Both the position numbers and the translations under genes were made by a program. A model generated the notes under the pieces. That model saw only the letters and a list, made by a program, of their open reading frames with translations. It searched no databases and was not told the origin of the DNA. A stretch of DNA of 32,363 nucleotides, taken from the NCBI GenBank assembly GCA_030833985.1, contig JAURGC010000010.1, positions 1 through 32,363 of the forward strand, written 5' to 3'. This document shows, in pieces, positions 18,876 through 28,732 of the stretch. How positions within the stretch are numbered: position 1 is the first letter of the stretch; each line of letters starts with the position of its first letter. Source of the stretch: Algoriphagus sp. (GTDB lineage: Bacteria; Bacteroidota; Bacteroidia; Cytophagales; Cyclobacteriaceae).

Positions 18876-19772
18876 ATGAAAGACTTGATCCTATCCCTTT
18901 CTCCAGGACCTTGGAAAGAATACGAATTAATTGATACTGGAGGCTTCGAAAAATTGGAGCGATTTGGAAAATTTATTTTAAGTCGTCCTGAGCCACAAGC
19001 AATCTGGGATAAATCCTTGCCAGAAACAGATTGGAAAAAGTTGGCCCATGCCCACTTTGCCAAAGAAAAACACAATCCCGAAAAAGGGCAATGGCAACAA
19101 TTGAAGGCCATGCCTAACCATTGGCAACTCTCTTATAGCAATGCTGATGGCTTGGATATGACCCTCAACCTCTCCCAAACCTCTTTCAAGCACATTGGGT
19201 TATTTCCTGAACAGGCTGTCAATTGGGATTATTTGTACCGCAAATTGAAAGCCTTTCCTACACCAAAGCCGAAGGTCCTTAACCTATTTGGCTACACCGG
19301 AGCGGCAAGTGTAGCCGCAAGAGCCGCAGGCGCAGAAGTGGCGCACCTAGACTCAGTGAAGCAAGTAGTGACTTGGACCAAGCACAACATGGAATCTTCC
19401 GGCTTAGATGGTATCCGGTGGATCGTGGATGATGCAATGAAATTTATCAAACGCGAAGCTCGGCGCGGAAATGTCTACCAGGCGATTGTATTAGATCCCC
19501 CCGCCTACGGAAGAGGCCCAGAAGGAGAAAAGTGGATTTTGGAAGAGCAAATCAACGAAATGCTAAAAACCTGCGCAGAAATACTCGATCCCAAAGATCA
19601 TCTGCTCCTACTCAACATGTATTCCTTGAGCTTTTCTTCTTTAATCGCTGCCAATTTGATTCAAACAAATTTCGGACCGGTGAAAAATGCAGAACAAGGG
19701 GAATTGTATCTGGAAGAAAGTCAAGGGAAAAAACTTCCTTTAGGTATTTTTTACCGATTTTCAAGTTTTTGA
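18876..19772 (+). CDS. Class I SAM-dependent methyltransferase (RlmI/RlmK-like rRNA methyltransferase family)
   Basis: VLNLFGYTGAASVAARAAGAEVAHLDSVKQVVTW, IVLDPPAYGRGPEGEKW. Confidence 0.85.
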   Translation: MKDLILSLSPGPWKEYELIDTGGFEKLERFGKFILSRPEPQAIWDKSLPETDWKKLAHAHFAKEKHNPEKGQWQQLKAMPNHWQLSYSNADGLDMTLNLSQTSFKHIGLFPEQAVNWDYLYRKLKAFPTPKPKVLNLFGYTGAASVAARAAGAEVAHLDSVKQVVTWTKHNMESSGLDGIRWIVDDAMKFIKREARRGNVYQAIVLDPPAYGRGPEGEKWILEEQINEMLKTCAEILDPKDHLLLLNMYSLSFSSLIAANLIQTNFGPVKNAEQGELYLEESQGKKLPLGIFYRFSSF

Positions 19773-19784
19773 CCACTATTCAAA

Positions 19785-20969
19785 ATGATCTCCAATCGGC
19801 AACTTTTTCTATCTCATTTAGCCCAAACGACTGATTTCCCCTTAGGGATTGAAATTATAAAAGCTGAGGGAATCTATCTTTATGGACCTAATAGCGAACG
19901 GTATCTGGATCTAATCTCAGGCATTGGCGTAAGTAATGTAGGTCATTGCCATCCCAAAGTGGTAGCGGCCATCCACCAGCAAGTAGACCAATACCTCCAC
20001 GTCATGGTCTACGGAGAATACATACAATCCCCACAAACCCTTTTGGCCAAAGCCTTGGTAGACACTCTCCCTCCAAGTCTAGATAACGTATACTTAGTCA
20101 ATAGCGGTTCAGAAGCCATCGAAGGTGCCATGAAGTTGGCCAAACGCTACACCAATCGCTCCAACTTGATCTCCTGCACCAATGCTTACCACGGCAGTAC
20201 TCAAGGTGCGCTCAGTATCGGAGGCAACGAGGAATTTAAGCGAGGTTACCGCCCACTACTCCCAGGTACCTCACAAATTTTTTATGGAAGCTTCTCAGAT
20301 TTGGAAAAGATCACCAAAGCTACTGCCGCGGTAGTCCTAGAAACCATTCAAGGCGAAGCAGGAATTCGCGTAGCCTGTATGGCTTATTTTCAAGCCTTAC
20401 AAGCTCGATGTCAGGAAGTGGGTGCTCTACTTATCTTGGATGAAATTCAGGCTGGATTCGGAAGAACAGGTACCTTCTGGGCCTTTGAACAGATGGGGGT
20501 CGTGCCTGATGTGCTTGTTTGTGCAAAAGGAATGGGAGGCGGGATGCCCATAGGGGCTTTTATCGCCAACAAAGAGGTGATGGGGGTATTTAAATCCAAC
20601 CCCTTACTTGGACACATCACCACATTTGGTGGTCATCCAGTGTCAGCTGCTGCTTCTTTGGCGACCCTACAGGTACTGCAAGAGGAGAATTTGATCGAAC
20701 AGGTTGCCGAAAAAGCCAAATTATTCAAATCCCTACTCATCCATCCACAAATCAAAGCCATTCGCAACCAAGGGCTGATGATGGCTCTAGAGTTTGAGTC
20801 CTTTGACGTGCTCAAACCCATCATTGACCGAGCAATCCAATTGGGTGTCATCACGGATTGGTTCTTGTTCTGTGACGACAGCATGCGGATTGCCCCTCCT
20901 TTAACCATCAGTTTGGATGAAATTAGAATTGCCTGTGCGCTAATCTTACAGGCCATCGATGAAGCATAA
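19785..20969 (+). CDS. Class III (acetylornithine-like) PLP-dependent aminotransferase
   Basis: YLDLISGIGVSNVGHCHPKVV, VNSGSEAIEGAMKLAKRYT, LILDEIQAGFGRTG, VCAKGMGGGMPIGAFIA, TFGGHPVSAAA. Confidence 0.9.
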   Translation: MISNRQLFLSHLAQTTDFPLGIEIIKAEGIYLYGPNSERYLDLISGIGVSNVGHCHPKVVAAIHQQVDQYLHVMVYGEYIQSPQTLLAKALVDTLPPSLDNVYLVNSGSEAIEGAMKLAKRYTNRSNLISCTNAYHGSTQGALSIGGNEEFKRGYRPLLPGTSQIFYGSFSDLEKITKATAAVVLETIQGEAGIRVACMAYFQALQARCQEVGALLILDEIQAGFGRTGTFWAFEQMGVVPDVLVCAKGMGGGMPIGAFIANKEVMGVFKSNPLLGHITTFGGHPVSAAASLATLQVLQEENLIEQVAEKAKLFKSLLIHPQIKAIRNQGLMMALEFESFDVLKPIIDRAIQLGVITDWFLFCDDSMRIAPPLTISLDEIRIACALILQAIDEA

Positions 20970-21049
20970 GGCCAACACACAAAAAATTTAACCTACTCTT
21001 TTCCATTTTTTATTCTAATTTTCCAGAGTTTCAAAACAGTTCGAAATTG

Positions 21050-23446
21050 ATGAAAACAACCCTTCGCATACTCGGTATCCTTCTATTTGTAGTACTAGCA
21101 GCCCTTATCGGTTTTATCTACTGGAATAGCCCCCAGTACGATGGGGAAGTACAGGTAACTGGATTGAGCCAAGAGGTAGACATCCATTTCGATGACTATG
21201 GTGTACCCCATATCTATGCACAAAATGAGACGGATGCCTACCGAGCATTGGGCTACATCCATGCGCAGGAACGCTTATTTCAGTTGGAAATGATGCGCCG
21301 TGTTGGGTCAGGCACTCTTGCCGAGTTCCTTGGACCCGATGTGCTGGAAATAGATCAATTTTTTCACACCCTAGGCATCCCCAAACATGCTAAGGAAAGT
21401 ACCAAAGCTATGCTTGCTCAAGAAAATACTCCTTGGAGAAGTGCTGCGGAAGCCTATATCGCGGGGGTCAACCAGTTTATTGAGCAAGACAAACTCCCCG
21501 TAGAATACTTACTGCTTGGAAGTAAACCTCGTTCTTACACCTTGGATGACATGCATTCCATCTTGGGTTACATGACCTTTTCCTTTGGAATGGCATTGAA
21601 AACAGATCCTTTGGTAACCGAAATTGCCCGTAAATGGGGAGGTGACCATCTAGCTTCCTTGTCCGTTCAAACCCTTCCCTCCCATTTCGTCATTCCTGTT
21701 TATTACCCAGACTCTTTAGTGGCAGGATCTCATCCGGTTGATTCAAAACTCAATGCCTTGCTTGAAAAATTACCTACACCGCTTTTGGAGGGCTCTAATG
21801 GCTGGGTAATTTCAGGTAGCCGAACCAAGTCTGGCAAAGTTCTCTTTGCAAATGATACCCACATTGGATTCTCTTCCCCATCCGTATGGTTTGAAGCCCA
21901 CATAGAATATCCTGGTTACAGCTTTTATGGAAATCACTTGGCTGGCATCCCTTTTGGACTAGTAGGGCATTCAAGACACCACAGTGTTGGCTTAACCATG
22001 TTCGAAAACGACGATCAAGACTTTTTTGAGGAAAAATTAAACCCTTCCAATCCCAATGAAATCCTAGTTGGGGATTCTATTTTCCCCATCACCACACGCA
22101 CCGAAGTCATCCAGATCAAAGGACAGGAGTCAGTTGCTCAGGTAATCAAAGAAACAATTCATGGACCCATTATGAATGCGGTGGTCAAGGAAATCCAAGC
22201 ACTGACTCCCAACCCGGTGTCCTCTTGGTGGGTATACCTACTCGAGCCTACTCGTGCCTTGGAGGCTGTTTACCAAATCAATCATGCACAAACCATGCAG
22301 GATGTGGCAGATGCTGCTGCGCTTATCCATGCTCCGGGACTCAATATCATGTACGGCGATAATTCAGGTAATATTGCTTGGTGGGCTGCTGCAAAATTAC
22401 CTATCCGTGGTGAGGGGGTGCATTCCAAAATTTTTACTGATGGGTCAGCTCTGGCAGCACAACCTCGAGGCTGGTATCCATTCACCGAAAACCCACAAAG
22501 TGTCAATCCGGCTTCTGGCTTTGTTGCCTCTGCCAACAACCAGCCCGACTCAACTAAATCTGGAATCTTTTATCCTGGCTACTATTACCCAGGTGAACGG
22601 TGGAATCGAATTTCCAAGACCGTGACCGCAAGAAAAGATTGGGATCAAAACTCCATTCGCTCCTTACAATTGGAAACTCGCAATGAGCAATCTGTAAAAA
22701 ATGCAGCCTTCCTTTTGAAGCAAATAGAAGAGGGGAATTTTGAAAAATACGAAGACATTCTTGGTGAACTCGCAGCTTGGGAAGGGGAACATGATTTGAC
22801 TAGTACTGCCCCTACCCTGTATTACAAGTGGCTTTACCACACCTTACGACTGGCTATGGAAGATGAGTTGGGCAAAGAAGGATTTGAAAGTTACCTCCAA
22901 ACCTTCATGATGATCCGAAGCACTGCTTATTTTCTAACCCATGAATCAAACCAGTGGTGGAATAATAAAACCACGCAAGGGAAAGAAACACGGGAGGAAA
23001 TTGTAGGGGCAGCTTTAAAAGTAAGTTTGGAAGAACTTTCACTGCAGTTTGGCGAGAATCAGGAAAGTTGGAAATGGGAAAAAGCTGTAATTGTAGAACA
23101 TCCCCACCCTTTGGGTTCTCAAAAGCCTTTGGATAAGCTTTTTAATGTGCGGACCGAAGCCGTAGAAGCAAATGAGGAGGCGGTGAATAAACTGGCCTTT
23201 GATCTGAACGGAACAGGTATTTATAAAGTAACTTCAGGACCTGCGATGCGAATTTTGTTGGACTTTGAAAACGTGGAGGAATCCGTTTCGGTTTTACCTA
23301 CCGGAAACTCCGGAAATCGCTTTAGCAAGCACTATGCTGACCAAAAAGAATTGTATGTGGAAGGAAAGTACCGTCCTCAATTGATGAATAAAGAGGATAT
23401 TCTAAATGACGCAAAGGGAACGCTGAAGTTGAAACCTAGGAAATAG
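21050..23446 (+). CDS. Penicillin acylase family protein (Ntn-hydrolase), membrane-anchored
   Basis: N-terminal TM helix; GYIHAQERLFQLEMMRRVGSGTLAEFLG; autoprocessing junction LEG|SNGWVISGSRTKSGKVLFANDTHIG; ATG at 21050 preferred over the TTG at 21047. Confidence 0.92.
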   Translation: MKTTLRILGILLFVVLAALIGFIYWNSPQYDGEVQVTGLSQEVDIHFDDYGVPHIYAQNETDAYRALGYIHAQERLFQLEMMRRVGSGTLAEFLGPDVLEIDQFFHTLGIPKHAKESTKAMLAQENTPWRSAAEAYIAGVNQFIEQDKLPVEYLLLGSKPRSYTLDDMHSILGYMTFSFGMALKTDPLVTEIARKWGGDHLASLSVQTLPSHFVIPVYYPDSLVAGSHPVDSKLNALLEKLPTPLLEGSNGWVISGSRTKSGKVLFANDTHIGFSSPSVWFEAHIEYPGYSFYGNHLAGIPFGLVGHSRHHSVGLTMFENDDQDFFEEKLNPSNPNEILVGDSIFPITTRTEVIQIKGQESVAQVIKETIHGPIMNAVVKEIQALTPNPVSSWWVYLLEPTRALEAVYQINHAQTMQDVADAAALIHAPGLNIMYGDNSGNIAWWAAAKLPIRGEGVHSKIFTDGSALAAQPRGWYPFTENPQSVNPASGFVASANNQPDSTKSGIFYPGYYYPGERWNRISKTVTARKDWDQNSIRSLQLETRNEQSVKNAAFLLKQIEEGNFEKYEDILGELAAWEGEHDLTSTAPTLYYKWLYHTLRLAMEDELGKEGFESYLQTFMMIRSTAYFLTHESNQWWNNKTTQGKETREEIVGAALKVSLEELSLQFGENQESWKWEKAVIVEHPHPLGSQKPLDKLFNVRTEAVEANEEAVNKLAFDLNGTGIYKVTSGPAMRILLDFENVEESVSVLPTGNSGNRFSKHYADQKELYVEGKYRPQLMNKEDILNDAKGTLKLKPRK

Positions 23447-23462
23447 CAGAAAATTGTACAAG

Positions 23463-23501
23463 GTACCAGGTACCTGCCTTCCGCAGGCAGGTACCTGGTA
23501 C
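23463..23501. repeat. 17-bp perfect inverted repeat (hairpin)
   Basis: GTACCAGGTACCTGCCT - TCCGC - AGGCAGGTACCTGGTAC. Confidence 0.9.
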
Positions 23502-23517
23502 AAAACACTTGATATCC

Positions 23518-23922
23518 ATGTCAAAAAAAACTTACCCTATTCAAAAATCCGAAGAAGAATGGCAGGCACAATTGGATCCCCTATCCTACCAGGTCTTGCG
23601 TCAAAAAGGAACGGAGAAGCCCTTCACCGGTGCATATACGCTAAACAAAGAAACAGGCGTGTATTCCTGCAAAGGCTGTGGCAATCCTATTTTTCATTCC
23701 GATTTCAAGTACGACAGCGGTTGCGGATGGCCTAGCTTTACCCATCCTATCAAAGAAGAGGCCATAGAAGTGCACATGGACTACAGCCACTTCATGATTC
23801 GGGAAGAGATTCTTTGTGCTTCCTGTGGAGGTCACCTAGGCCACCGCTTCCCCGATGGACCATCGGACAAAGGCGGCATCCGGTACTGCATCAATTCGGT
23901 GAGTATGGAGTTTGAAAAGTAG
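23518..23922 (+). CDS. msrB: Peptide-methionine (R)-S-oxide reductase
   Basis: GVYSCKGCGNPIF, DSGCGWPSFTHPI, CASCGGHLGHRFPDGP, RYCINSVSMEF. Confidence 0.95.
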   Translation: MSKKTYPIQKSEEEWQAQLDPLSYQVLRQKGTEKPFTGAYTLNKETGVYSCKGCGNPIFHSDFKYDSGCGWPSFTHPIKEEAIEVHMDYSHFMIREEILCASCGGHLGHRFPDGPSDKGGIRYCINSVSMEFEK

Positions 23923-23995
23923 AAACGAGAAACAAGACCTTAGATTACATTTATTGGTTCTCGCTTCTTGACTCTTGGTTCTTGTTTCTTTTCTA

Positions 23996-24025
23996 TTGCA
24001 TTTCCCCAATACCACCTTATATTTG
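23996..24025 (+). promoter_or_regulatory. Bacteroidota-type promoter upstream of the his operon (TTG-N19-TATATTTG)
   Basis: TTG 23996-23998, exact TAnnTTTG match TATATTTG at 24018-24025, 19-nt spacing. Confidence 0.6.
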
Positions 24026-24033
24026 CTATCGAA

Positions 24034-24117
24034 ATGAAAAACACAGCAGCAAATCTTATTTTTTCTCTGCCAGCACAGGTACATTATCTGTTGCATCATT
24101 TCCATCATTCCTCTTGA
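24034..24117 (+). CDS. His operon leader peptide MKNTAANLIFSLPAQVHYLLHHFHHSS
   Basis: 27-codon ORF ending 100 nt before the hisG start; 5 His in the last 11 residues (HYLLHHFHHSS). Not in the ORF track because of its length. Confidence 0.8.
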   Translation: MKNTAANLIFSLPAQVHYLLHHFHHSS

Positions 24118-24217
24118 GAGGAAAGATACTACCCCCACCCCGGTGCTGCTGATGATAGGGATTCGGCCATTCACCACCCCTTCGCTCAACTAATTACGCA
24201 TTTAATAACTCCTCCTC

Positions 24218-25078
24218 ATGGAACAGATTGTACGTATTGCCGTTCAAAAAAGTGGACGATTATCCGATGACTCCCTCAGCCTAATTAAAGAATGTGGCAT
24301 CAAGTTTTACAATGGAACAGGCAAACTCAAGTCCAGCTCTACCAATTTCCCGGTTGAATTCCTTTTTCTAAGAGATGATGATATCCCCGGCTATGTAGCA
24401 GACGGCGTGGCAGACCTAGGCATTGTAGGTCAAAATGAGGTAGCCGAAAAAGACAAAGAAGTAGTTCTTCTCAAGAAACTAGGCTTTTCCAAGTGCCGAC
24501 TTTCACTCGCCATCCCAAAAGGTACTCCCTACAGTGGTATTGGGTATTTTGCAGGAAAAAATATTGCTACCTCCTACCCTAAAATCCTTGGAGACTACCT
24601 CCAATCTCAAAAAATCACTGCCTCCATCCACGAAATTTCAGGCTCTGTAGAGATTGCACCTAGCATCGGACTTGCCGAAGGAATTTGTGATATTGTCAGT
24701 TCCGGATCTACCCTGATGATGAATGGACTGAAAGAGGTGGAAGAGGTATTTACCTCGGAAGCGGTCTTGATTGCAAATACCAATTTGAGTGATTGGAAAA
24801 AAAGCATTGTCGATAAACTTCTTTTTCGAATCAATGCCGTGCAAACAGGAAAAAGCAATAAGTACGTGCTTATGAATGTGCCCAATACCGCCCTACCCAA
24901 GATCATCTCCCTAATTCCAGGCATGCGCAGCCCTACCATCTTGCCCCTAGCACAAGAAGGTTGGTCATCCGTACACTCCGTACTTAGTGAAGATCAATTT
25001 TGGGAAAATATGGACGAACTTCGTGCCGCTGGCGCAGAAGGTATCCTGGTGGTTCCCATCGAAAAAATGGTTATTTAA
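24218..25078 (+). CDS. hisG: ATP phosphoribosyltransferase
   Basis: IAVQKSGRLSDDSLSLIKECGI, VADLGIVGQNEV, GICDIVSSGSTLMMNGLKEVEEV. Confidence 0.96.
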   Translation: MEQIVRIAVQKSGRLSDDSLSLIKECGIKFYNGTGKLKSSSTNFPVEFLFLRDDDIPGYVADGVADLGIVGQNEVAEKDKEVVLLKKLGFSKCRLSLAIPKGTPYSGIGYFAGKNIATSYPKILGDYLQSQKITASIHEISGSVEIAPSIGLAEGICDIVSSGSTLMMNGLKEVEEVFTSEAVLIANTNLSDWKKSIVDKLLFRINAVQTGKSNKYVLMNVPNTALPKIISLIPGMRSPTILPLAQEGWSSVHSVLSEDQFWENMDELRAAGAEGILVVPIEKMVI

Positions 25079-25099
25079 ATAAACACAAGACTTCAATCG

Positions 25100-26395
25100 A
25101 TGAAATTGCTCGTTAATCCTAGTCCAGAAATATGGCAAAAGCACTTGGCTCGTCCAGCAATGGATACCAAAAAAATAAAAAAAATCATCAAGCCAATATT
25201 TGAAAAGGTGGCTAAATCAGGGGACAAGGCACTACGCAAGTTTGCCCAAGAATACGACCATGTACATTTAGATTCCTTACTTGCTACTACCGAAGAAATC
25301 CAAGCTGCAGCAAACCTACTTCCCCCTGAACTTATCAAAGCAATTGCACTAGCAAAATCCAATCTTGAAAAGTTTCATGCAGCTCAAGCCACACCGGAAT
25401 TGGTAGTAGAAGTGATGCCTGGAGTTACCTGCAGCAGAAAAAGCGTCCCTATCCAACGCGTGGGTTTGTATATCCCCGGAGGTACCGCCCCCCTATTCAG
25501 TACCGTGCTCATGCTAGGCATCCCTGCCCAGCTCGCTGGCTGTAGGGAAATTGCCCTGTGTACACCGACTAACCGCAAAGGAGAAATCCATCCTGCCATC
25601 CTGTATACTGCTCAGCTGGTTGGCATTACGAAAGTGGTAAAAATTGGAGGAGCACAGGCCATAGCCGCACTGACCTTCGGAACGGAATCGGTTCCCAAAG
25701 TGGATAAGATTTTTGGACCGGGCAACCAGTACGTGACCGCAGCCAAGCAAGAGGCGACCAAGTACGGGGTAGCCATTGACATGCCTGCAGGGCCTTCCGA
25801 AGTCCTTGTCTATGCCGACGAGACAGCCATCCCTGCATTCGTGGCCGCAGATCTTCTTTCCCAAGCAGAGCATGGAGTGGATTCTCAGGTTGTATTTGTT
25901 ACTAATTCAGAAAAATTTGCCCATAAGGTAATGGCAGAAATAAACCTGCAACTGGAAAAACTTTCCCGCAAGGAGATCGCTGCCAAAGCCCTGACCAACT
26001 CCTGTGCAGTAATCCTAGAAGATCAGGCAAGTGCCATTGCTCTAATCAACGAATATGCCCCCGAGCATTTGATCTTAGCGGTAAAAAAGGAAGAAGAAAT
26101 TACCCGCCAAATCCACTCGGCCGGTTCGGTATTTTTAGGAAATTACAGCCCAGAAGCAGCAGGCGATTATGCATCTGGCACCAACCATACCCTACCCACC
26201 TCTGGCTATGCTCGCAACTACAGCGGGGTATCCTTAGATAGCTTTGTAAAAAAGATTACCTACCAAAAGATCACTCCAAAGGGCCTCAAAACCTTAGGTC
26301 CTGCAGTAGAGATTATGGCTGCCAATGAACAACTGGACGCCCACAAGCAAGCTGTGAGCGTTCGACTCGAGTACCTCAAACAACAAAAAAAATGA
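25100..26395 (+). CDS. hisD: Histidinol dehydrogenase
   Basis: [87 protein letters not shown]. Confidence 0.97.
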   Translation: MKLLVNPSPEIWQKHLARPAMDTKKIKKIIKPIFEKVAKSGDKALRKFAQEYDHVHLDSLLATTEEIQAAANLLPPELIKAIALAKSNLEKFHAAQATPELVVEVMPGVTCSRKSVPIQRVGLYIPGGTAPLFSTVLMLGIPAQLAGCREIALCTPTNRKGEIHPAILYTAQLVGITKVVKIGGAQAIAALTFGTESVPKVDKIFGPGNQYVTAAKQEATKYGVAIDMPAGPSEVLVYADETAIPAFVAADLLSQAEHGVDSQVVFVTNSEKFAHKVMAEINLQLEKLSRKEIAAKALTNSCAVILEDQASAIALINEYAPEHLILAVKKEEEITRQIHSAGSVFLGNYSPEAAGDYASGTNHTLPTSGYARNYSGVSLDSFVKKITYQKITPKGLKTLGPAVEIMAANEQLDAHKQAVSVRLEYLKQQKK

Positions 26396-27447
26396 GGATA
26401 GACATCACTAGCTTACTTCGGCCTCACTTGCGCCAGTTACAACCTTACACTTCAGCTCGAGACGAATACAGTGGCTCTGAGGGAGTATTTTTGGACGCCA
26501 ACGAAAATCCATTTGGATCGAGTACAAGTCAAGATTTTAACCGCTATCCAGACCCGTACCAAACGGCACTGAAGGAAGAAATAGCAAAAATCAAAGGCGC
26601 AAGCCCTGCACAGCTTTTTCTAGGCAATGGATCCGATGAGGCAATAGATTTGCTTTTCCGAGCTTTTTGCATCCCAGGACAGGACAATGTCATCCTACTC
26701 CCTCCAACTTACGGGATGTATGGTGTCAGTGCTGCCATCAATGGGGTAGAAGTTCGGAATGTTTCTTTGACACCTGAATTCCAGTTGCAACCCGAGAAAA
26801 TACTAGCGTCGATAGATGCACATTCCAAAATTCTATTCATCTGTTCCCCGAACAATCCCTCGGGCAATGCCGTCAAACGAGAGGATATTATTTTTCTTCT
26901 TGAGAATTTTTCTGGAATTGTGGTGGTAGATGAGGCCTACATCGACTTTTATGAAGGAGCTAGTTTGCTCACTGTTCTGGATCAGCACCCCAACCTGCTG
27001 GTCATGCAAACCTTGTCCAAAGCTTGGGGACTGGCTTCACTTCGACTAGGGATGGCCTTTGCAAGCCCAGAATTAATTCGGGTACTCAACCAAATCAAAC
27101 CTCCTTACAATATCTCGGGATTGACCCAGGAAACCGTCCTTTCGGCGCTTCAAAACAAGGAGAAAGTGGATGAATTTATTCAACTAATTCTCGAGGAGCG
27201 TGAATTTCTTCGAAAGGAACTAGAACGATTACCTTACATCCTTCGTGTTCACAACTCAGATGCCAACTTTCTTCTGGTCCAGTTTGAACATCCAAACCAG
27301 GTATATGAGGACTTGGTGAAAGAAAAGATTATTGTTCGTAATCGTTCCTCAGTATTGCACTGTACTGGTTGCCTTCGAATCACCGTGGGCACCCGAGCGG
27401 AATCTATCGCGCTACTACAGGCTTTGGATAAAGTATGTTCCTCTTAA
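26392..27447 (+). CDS. hisC: Histidinol-phosphate aminotransferase
   Basis: [68 protein letters not shown]. Confidence 0.96.
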   Translation: MRIDITSLLRPHLRQLQPYTSARDEYSGSEGVFLDANENPFGSSTSQDFNRYPDPYQTALKEEIAKIKGASPAQLFLGNGSDEAIDLLFRAFCIPGQDNVILLPPTYGMYGVSAAINGVEVRNVSLTPEFQLQPEKILASIDAHSKILFICSPNNPSGNAVKREDIIFLLENFSGIVVVDEAYIDFYEGASLLTVLDQHPNLLVMQTLSKAWGLASLRLGMAFASPELIRVLNQIKPPYNISGLTQETVLSALQNKEKVDEFIQLILEEREFLRKELERLPYILRVHNSDANFLLVQFEHPNQVYEDLVKEKIIVRNRSSVLHCTGCLRITVGTRAESIALLQALDKVCSS

Positions 27448-27479
27448 ATCAATCAACCGAATTATTTCTAAGTGATTCC

Positions 27480-28577
27480 ATGAAAAAGAAAGTCCTATTT
27501 ATAGACCGCGACGGTACCATCATCAAAGAGCCTCCTACTGATTTTCAGGTAGATAGTCTGGAAAAATTAGAGTTTATCCCCAAAGCCATCACCAACTTAC
27601 GGAAGATTGCAGAGGAATGTGACTACGAACTTGTGCTGGTAACCAACCAAGATGGATTGGGTACGGACTCCTTTCCAGAGAAGGATTTTTGGCCTGCCCA
27701 GTACAAAATGTTAAAAACCTTGGAACAGGAAAACGTGCACTTTGCCTCCATCCACATTGACCGTAGTTTTGAACACGAGCAGGCACCTACTCGTAAGCCG
27801 AGAACGGGTATGCTTACCGCCTACCTATCTGAAGAATATGACCTTGCCAATTCATTTGTAATTGGCGATCGAATCACGGATATTCAACTTGCTCAAAACC
27901 TAGGTGCAAAGGCTATTTTCTATGGCGAACATCAATCAGATGCGGTTTTGTCCACTGAGGATTGGGACAGCATCTACACCTTCCTCAAGCTTCCTCCACG
28001 AAAAGCAATCGTCCATCGAAAGACCTCCGAAACGGACATTTCGATCGAATTGAATTTGGATGGATCAGGGGCATGTTCCATCTCTACAGGACTGCATTTC
28101 TTCGATCACATGCTCGAACAGCTGGGTAAACATGGAAGTACGGACCTATCCATTCAAGTAAAGGGAGACCTTCACATTGACGAGCACCACACCATTGAAG
28201 ACACCGCACTTGCCTTGGGCGAGGCCTATGCCAAGGCATTGGGTGACAAAAAAGGAATCTACCGCTATGGTTTTTTACTTCCTATGGATGATTCTTTGGC
28301 TCAGGTAGCCATTGACTTCGGAGGGCGACCTTGGTGTGTCTGGGATGCAAGCTTTACGCGTGAAAAAGTTGGAGATATGCCCACGGAGCTATTTTTCCAC
28401 TTCTTCAAATCCTTTTCGGATACCGCCAAATGCAACTTAAACATTCGTATAACAGGGGACAACGAGCATCACAAAATCGAAGCCACTTTCAAGGGCCTTG
28501 CGCGAGCCATCAAGATGGCTGTGCAACGAGATCCTAGAAACTTAAATCAGCTGCCTAGCACCAAAGGGGTGCTTTGA
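27480..28577 (+). CDS. hisB: Bifunctional histidinol-phosphatase/imidazoleglycerol-phosphate dehydratase
   Basis: N-terminal HAD phosphatase ([13 protein letters not shown]) plus IGPD domain ([31 protein letters not shown]); start set to [12 protein letters not shown]. Confidence 0.96.
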   Translation: MKKKVLFIDRDGTIIKEPPTDFQVDSLEKLEFIPKAITNLRKIAEECDYELVLVTNQDGLGTDSFPEKDFWPAQYKMLKTLEQENVHFASIHIDRSFEHEQAPTRKPRTGMLTAYLSEEYDLANSFVIGDRITDIQLAQNLGAKAIFYGEHQSDAVLSTEDWDSIYTFLKLPPRKAIVHRKTSETDISIELNLDGSGACSISTGLHFFDHMLEQLGKHGSTDLSIQVKGDLHIDEHHTIEDTALALGEAYAKALGDKKGIYRYGFLLPMDDSLAQVAIDFGGRPWCVWDASFTREKVGDMPTELFFHFFKSFSDTAKCNLNIRITGDNEHHKIEATFKGLARAIKMAVQRDPRNLNQLPSTKGVL

Positions 28578-28608
28578 ATTATGTTCAATCGGACGTAGGC
28601 AAATTCCA

Positions 28609-28654
28609 GCTAGAGGAGCGAATTAATAAAAAATATTTTGCTCCTCCGGAGCAT
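28609..28654. repeat. REP-like hairpins R1 (degenerate, 28609-28619) and R2 (TGCTCC-TCC-GGAGCA, about 28639-28653)
   Basis: GCTAGAGGAGC and TGCTCCTCCGGAGCA; same GCTCC-nnn-GGAGC core as the units flanking the RAYT gene. Confidence 0.75.
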
Positions 28655-28732
28655 AGTTTCAAAACCAAATTTGAATAAACGATTTCCAAAACCAATTATT
28701 CAAATTTTTGCCTCTGAAATTAATAAAGCATA

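Noticed and set aside
20633-20980. 115-aa minus-strand ORF and similar antisense ORFs within his, aminotransferase and other genes (e.g. 24607-24939, 25093-25362, 25514-25873, 27589-27786)
   Set aside because: Antisense to well-supported coding genes with no family signature.
23454-23735. 93-aa ORF in another frame over the 5' part of msrB
   Set aside because: Begins inside the palindrome and overlaps msrB, which has clear family motifs in its own frame.
23836-24189. 117-aa minus-strand ORF spanning msrB, the skewed repeat and the his leader
   Set aside because: Repeat-derived and antisense to msrB; the plus-strand His-rich leader and promoter explain the region better.
24118-24217. Classical intrinsic attenuator terminator before hisG
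   Set aside because: I found alternative pairings but no GC-rich stem followed by a U-tract, so I did not annotate a terminator there.
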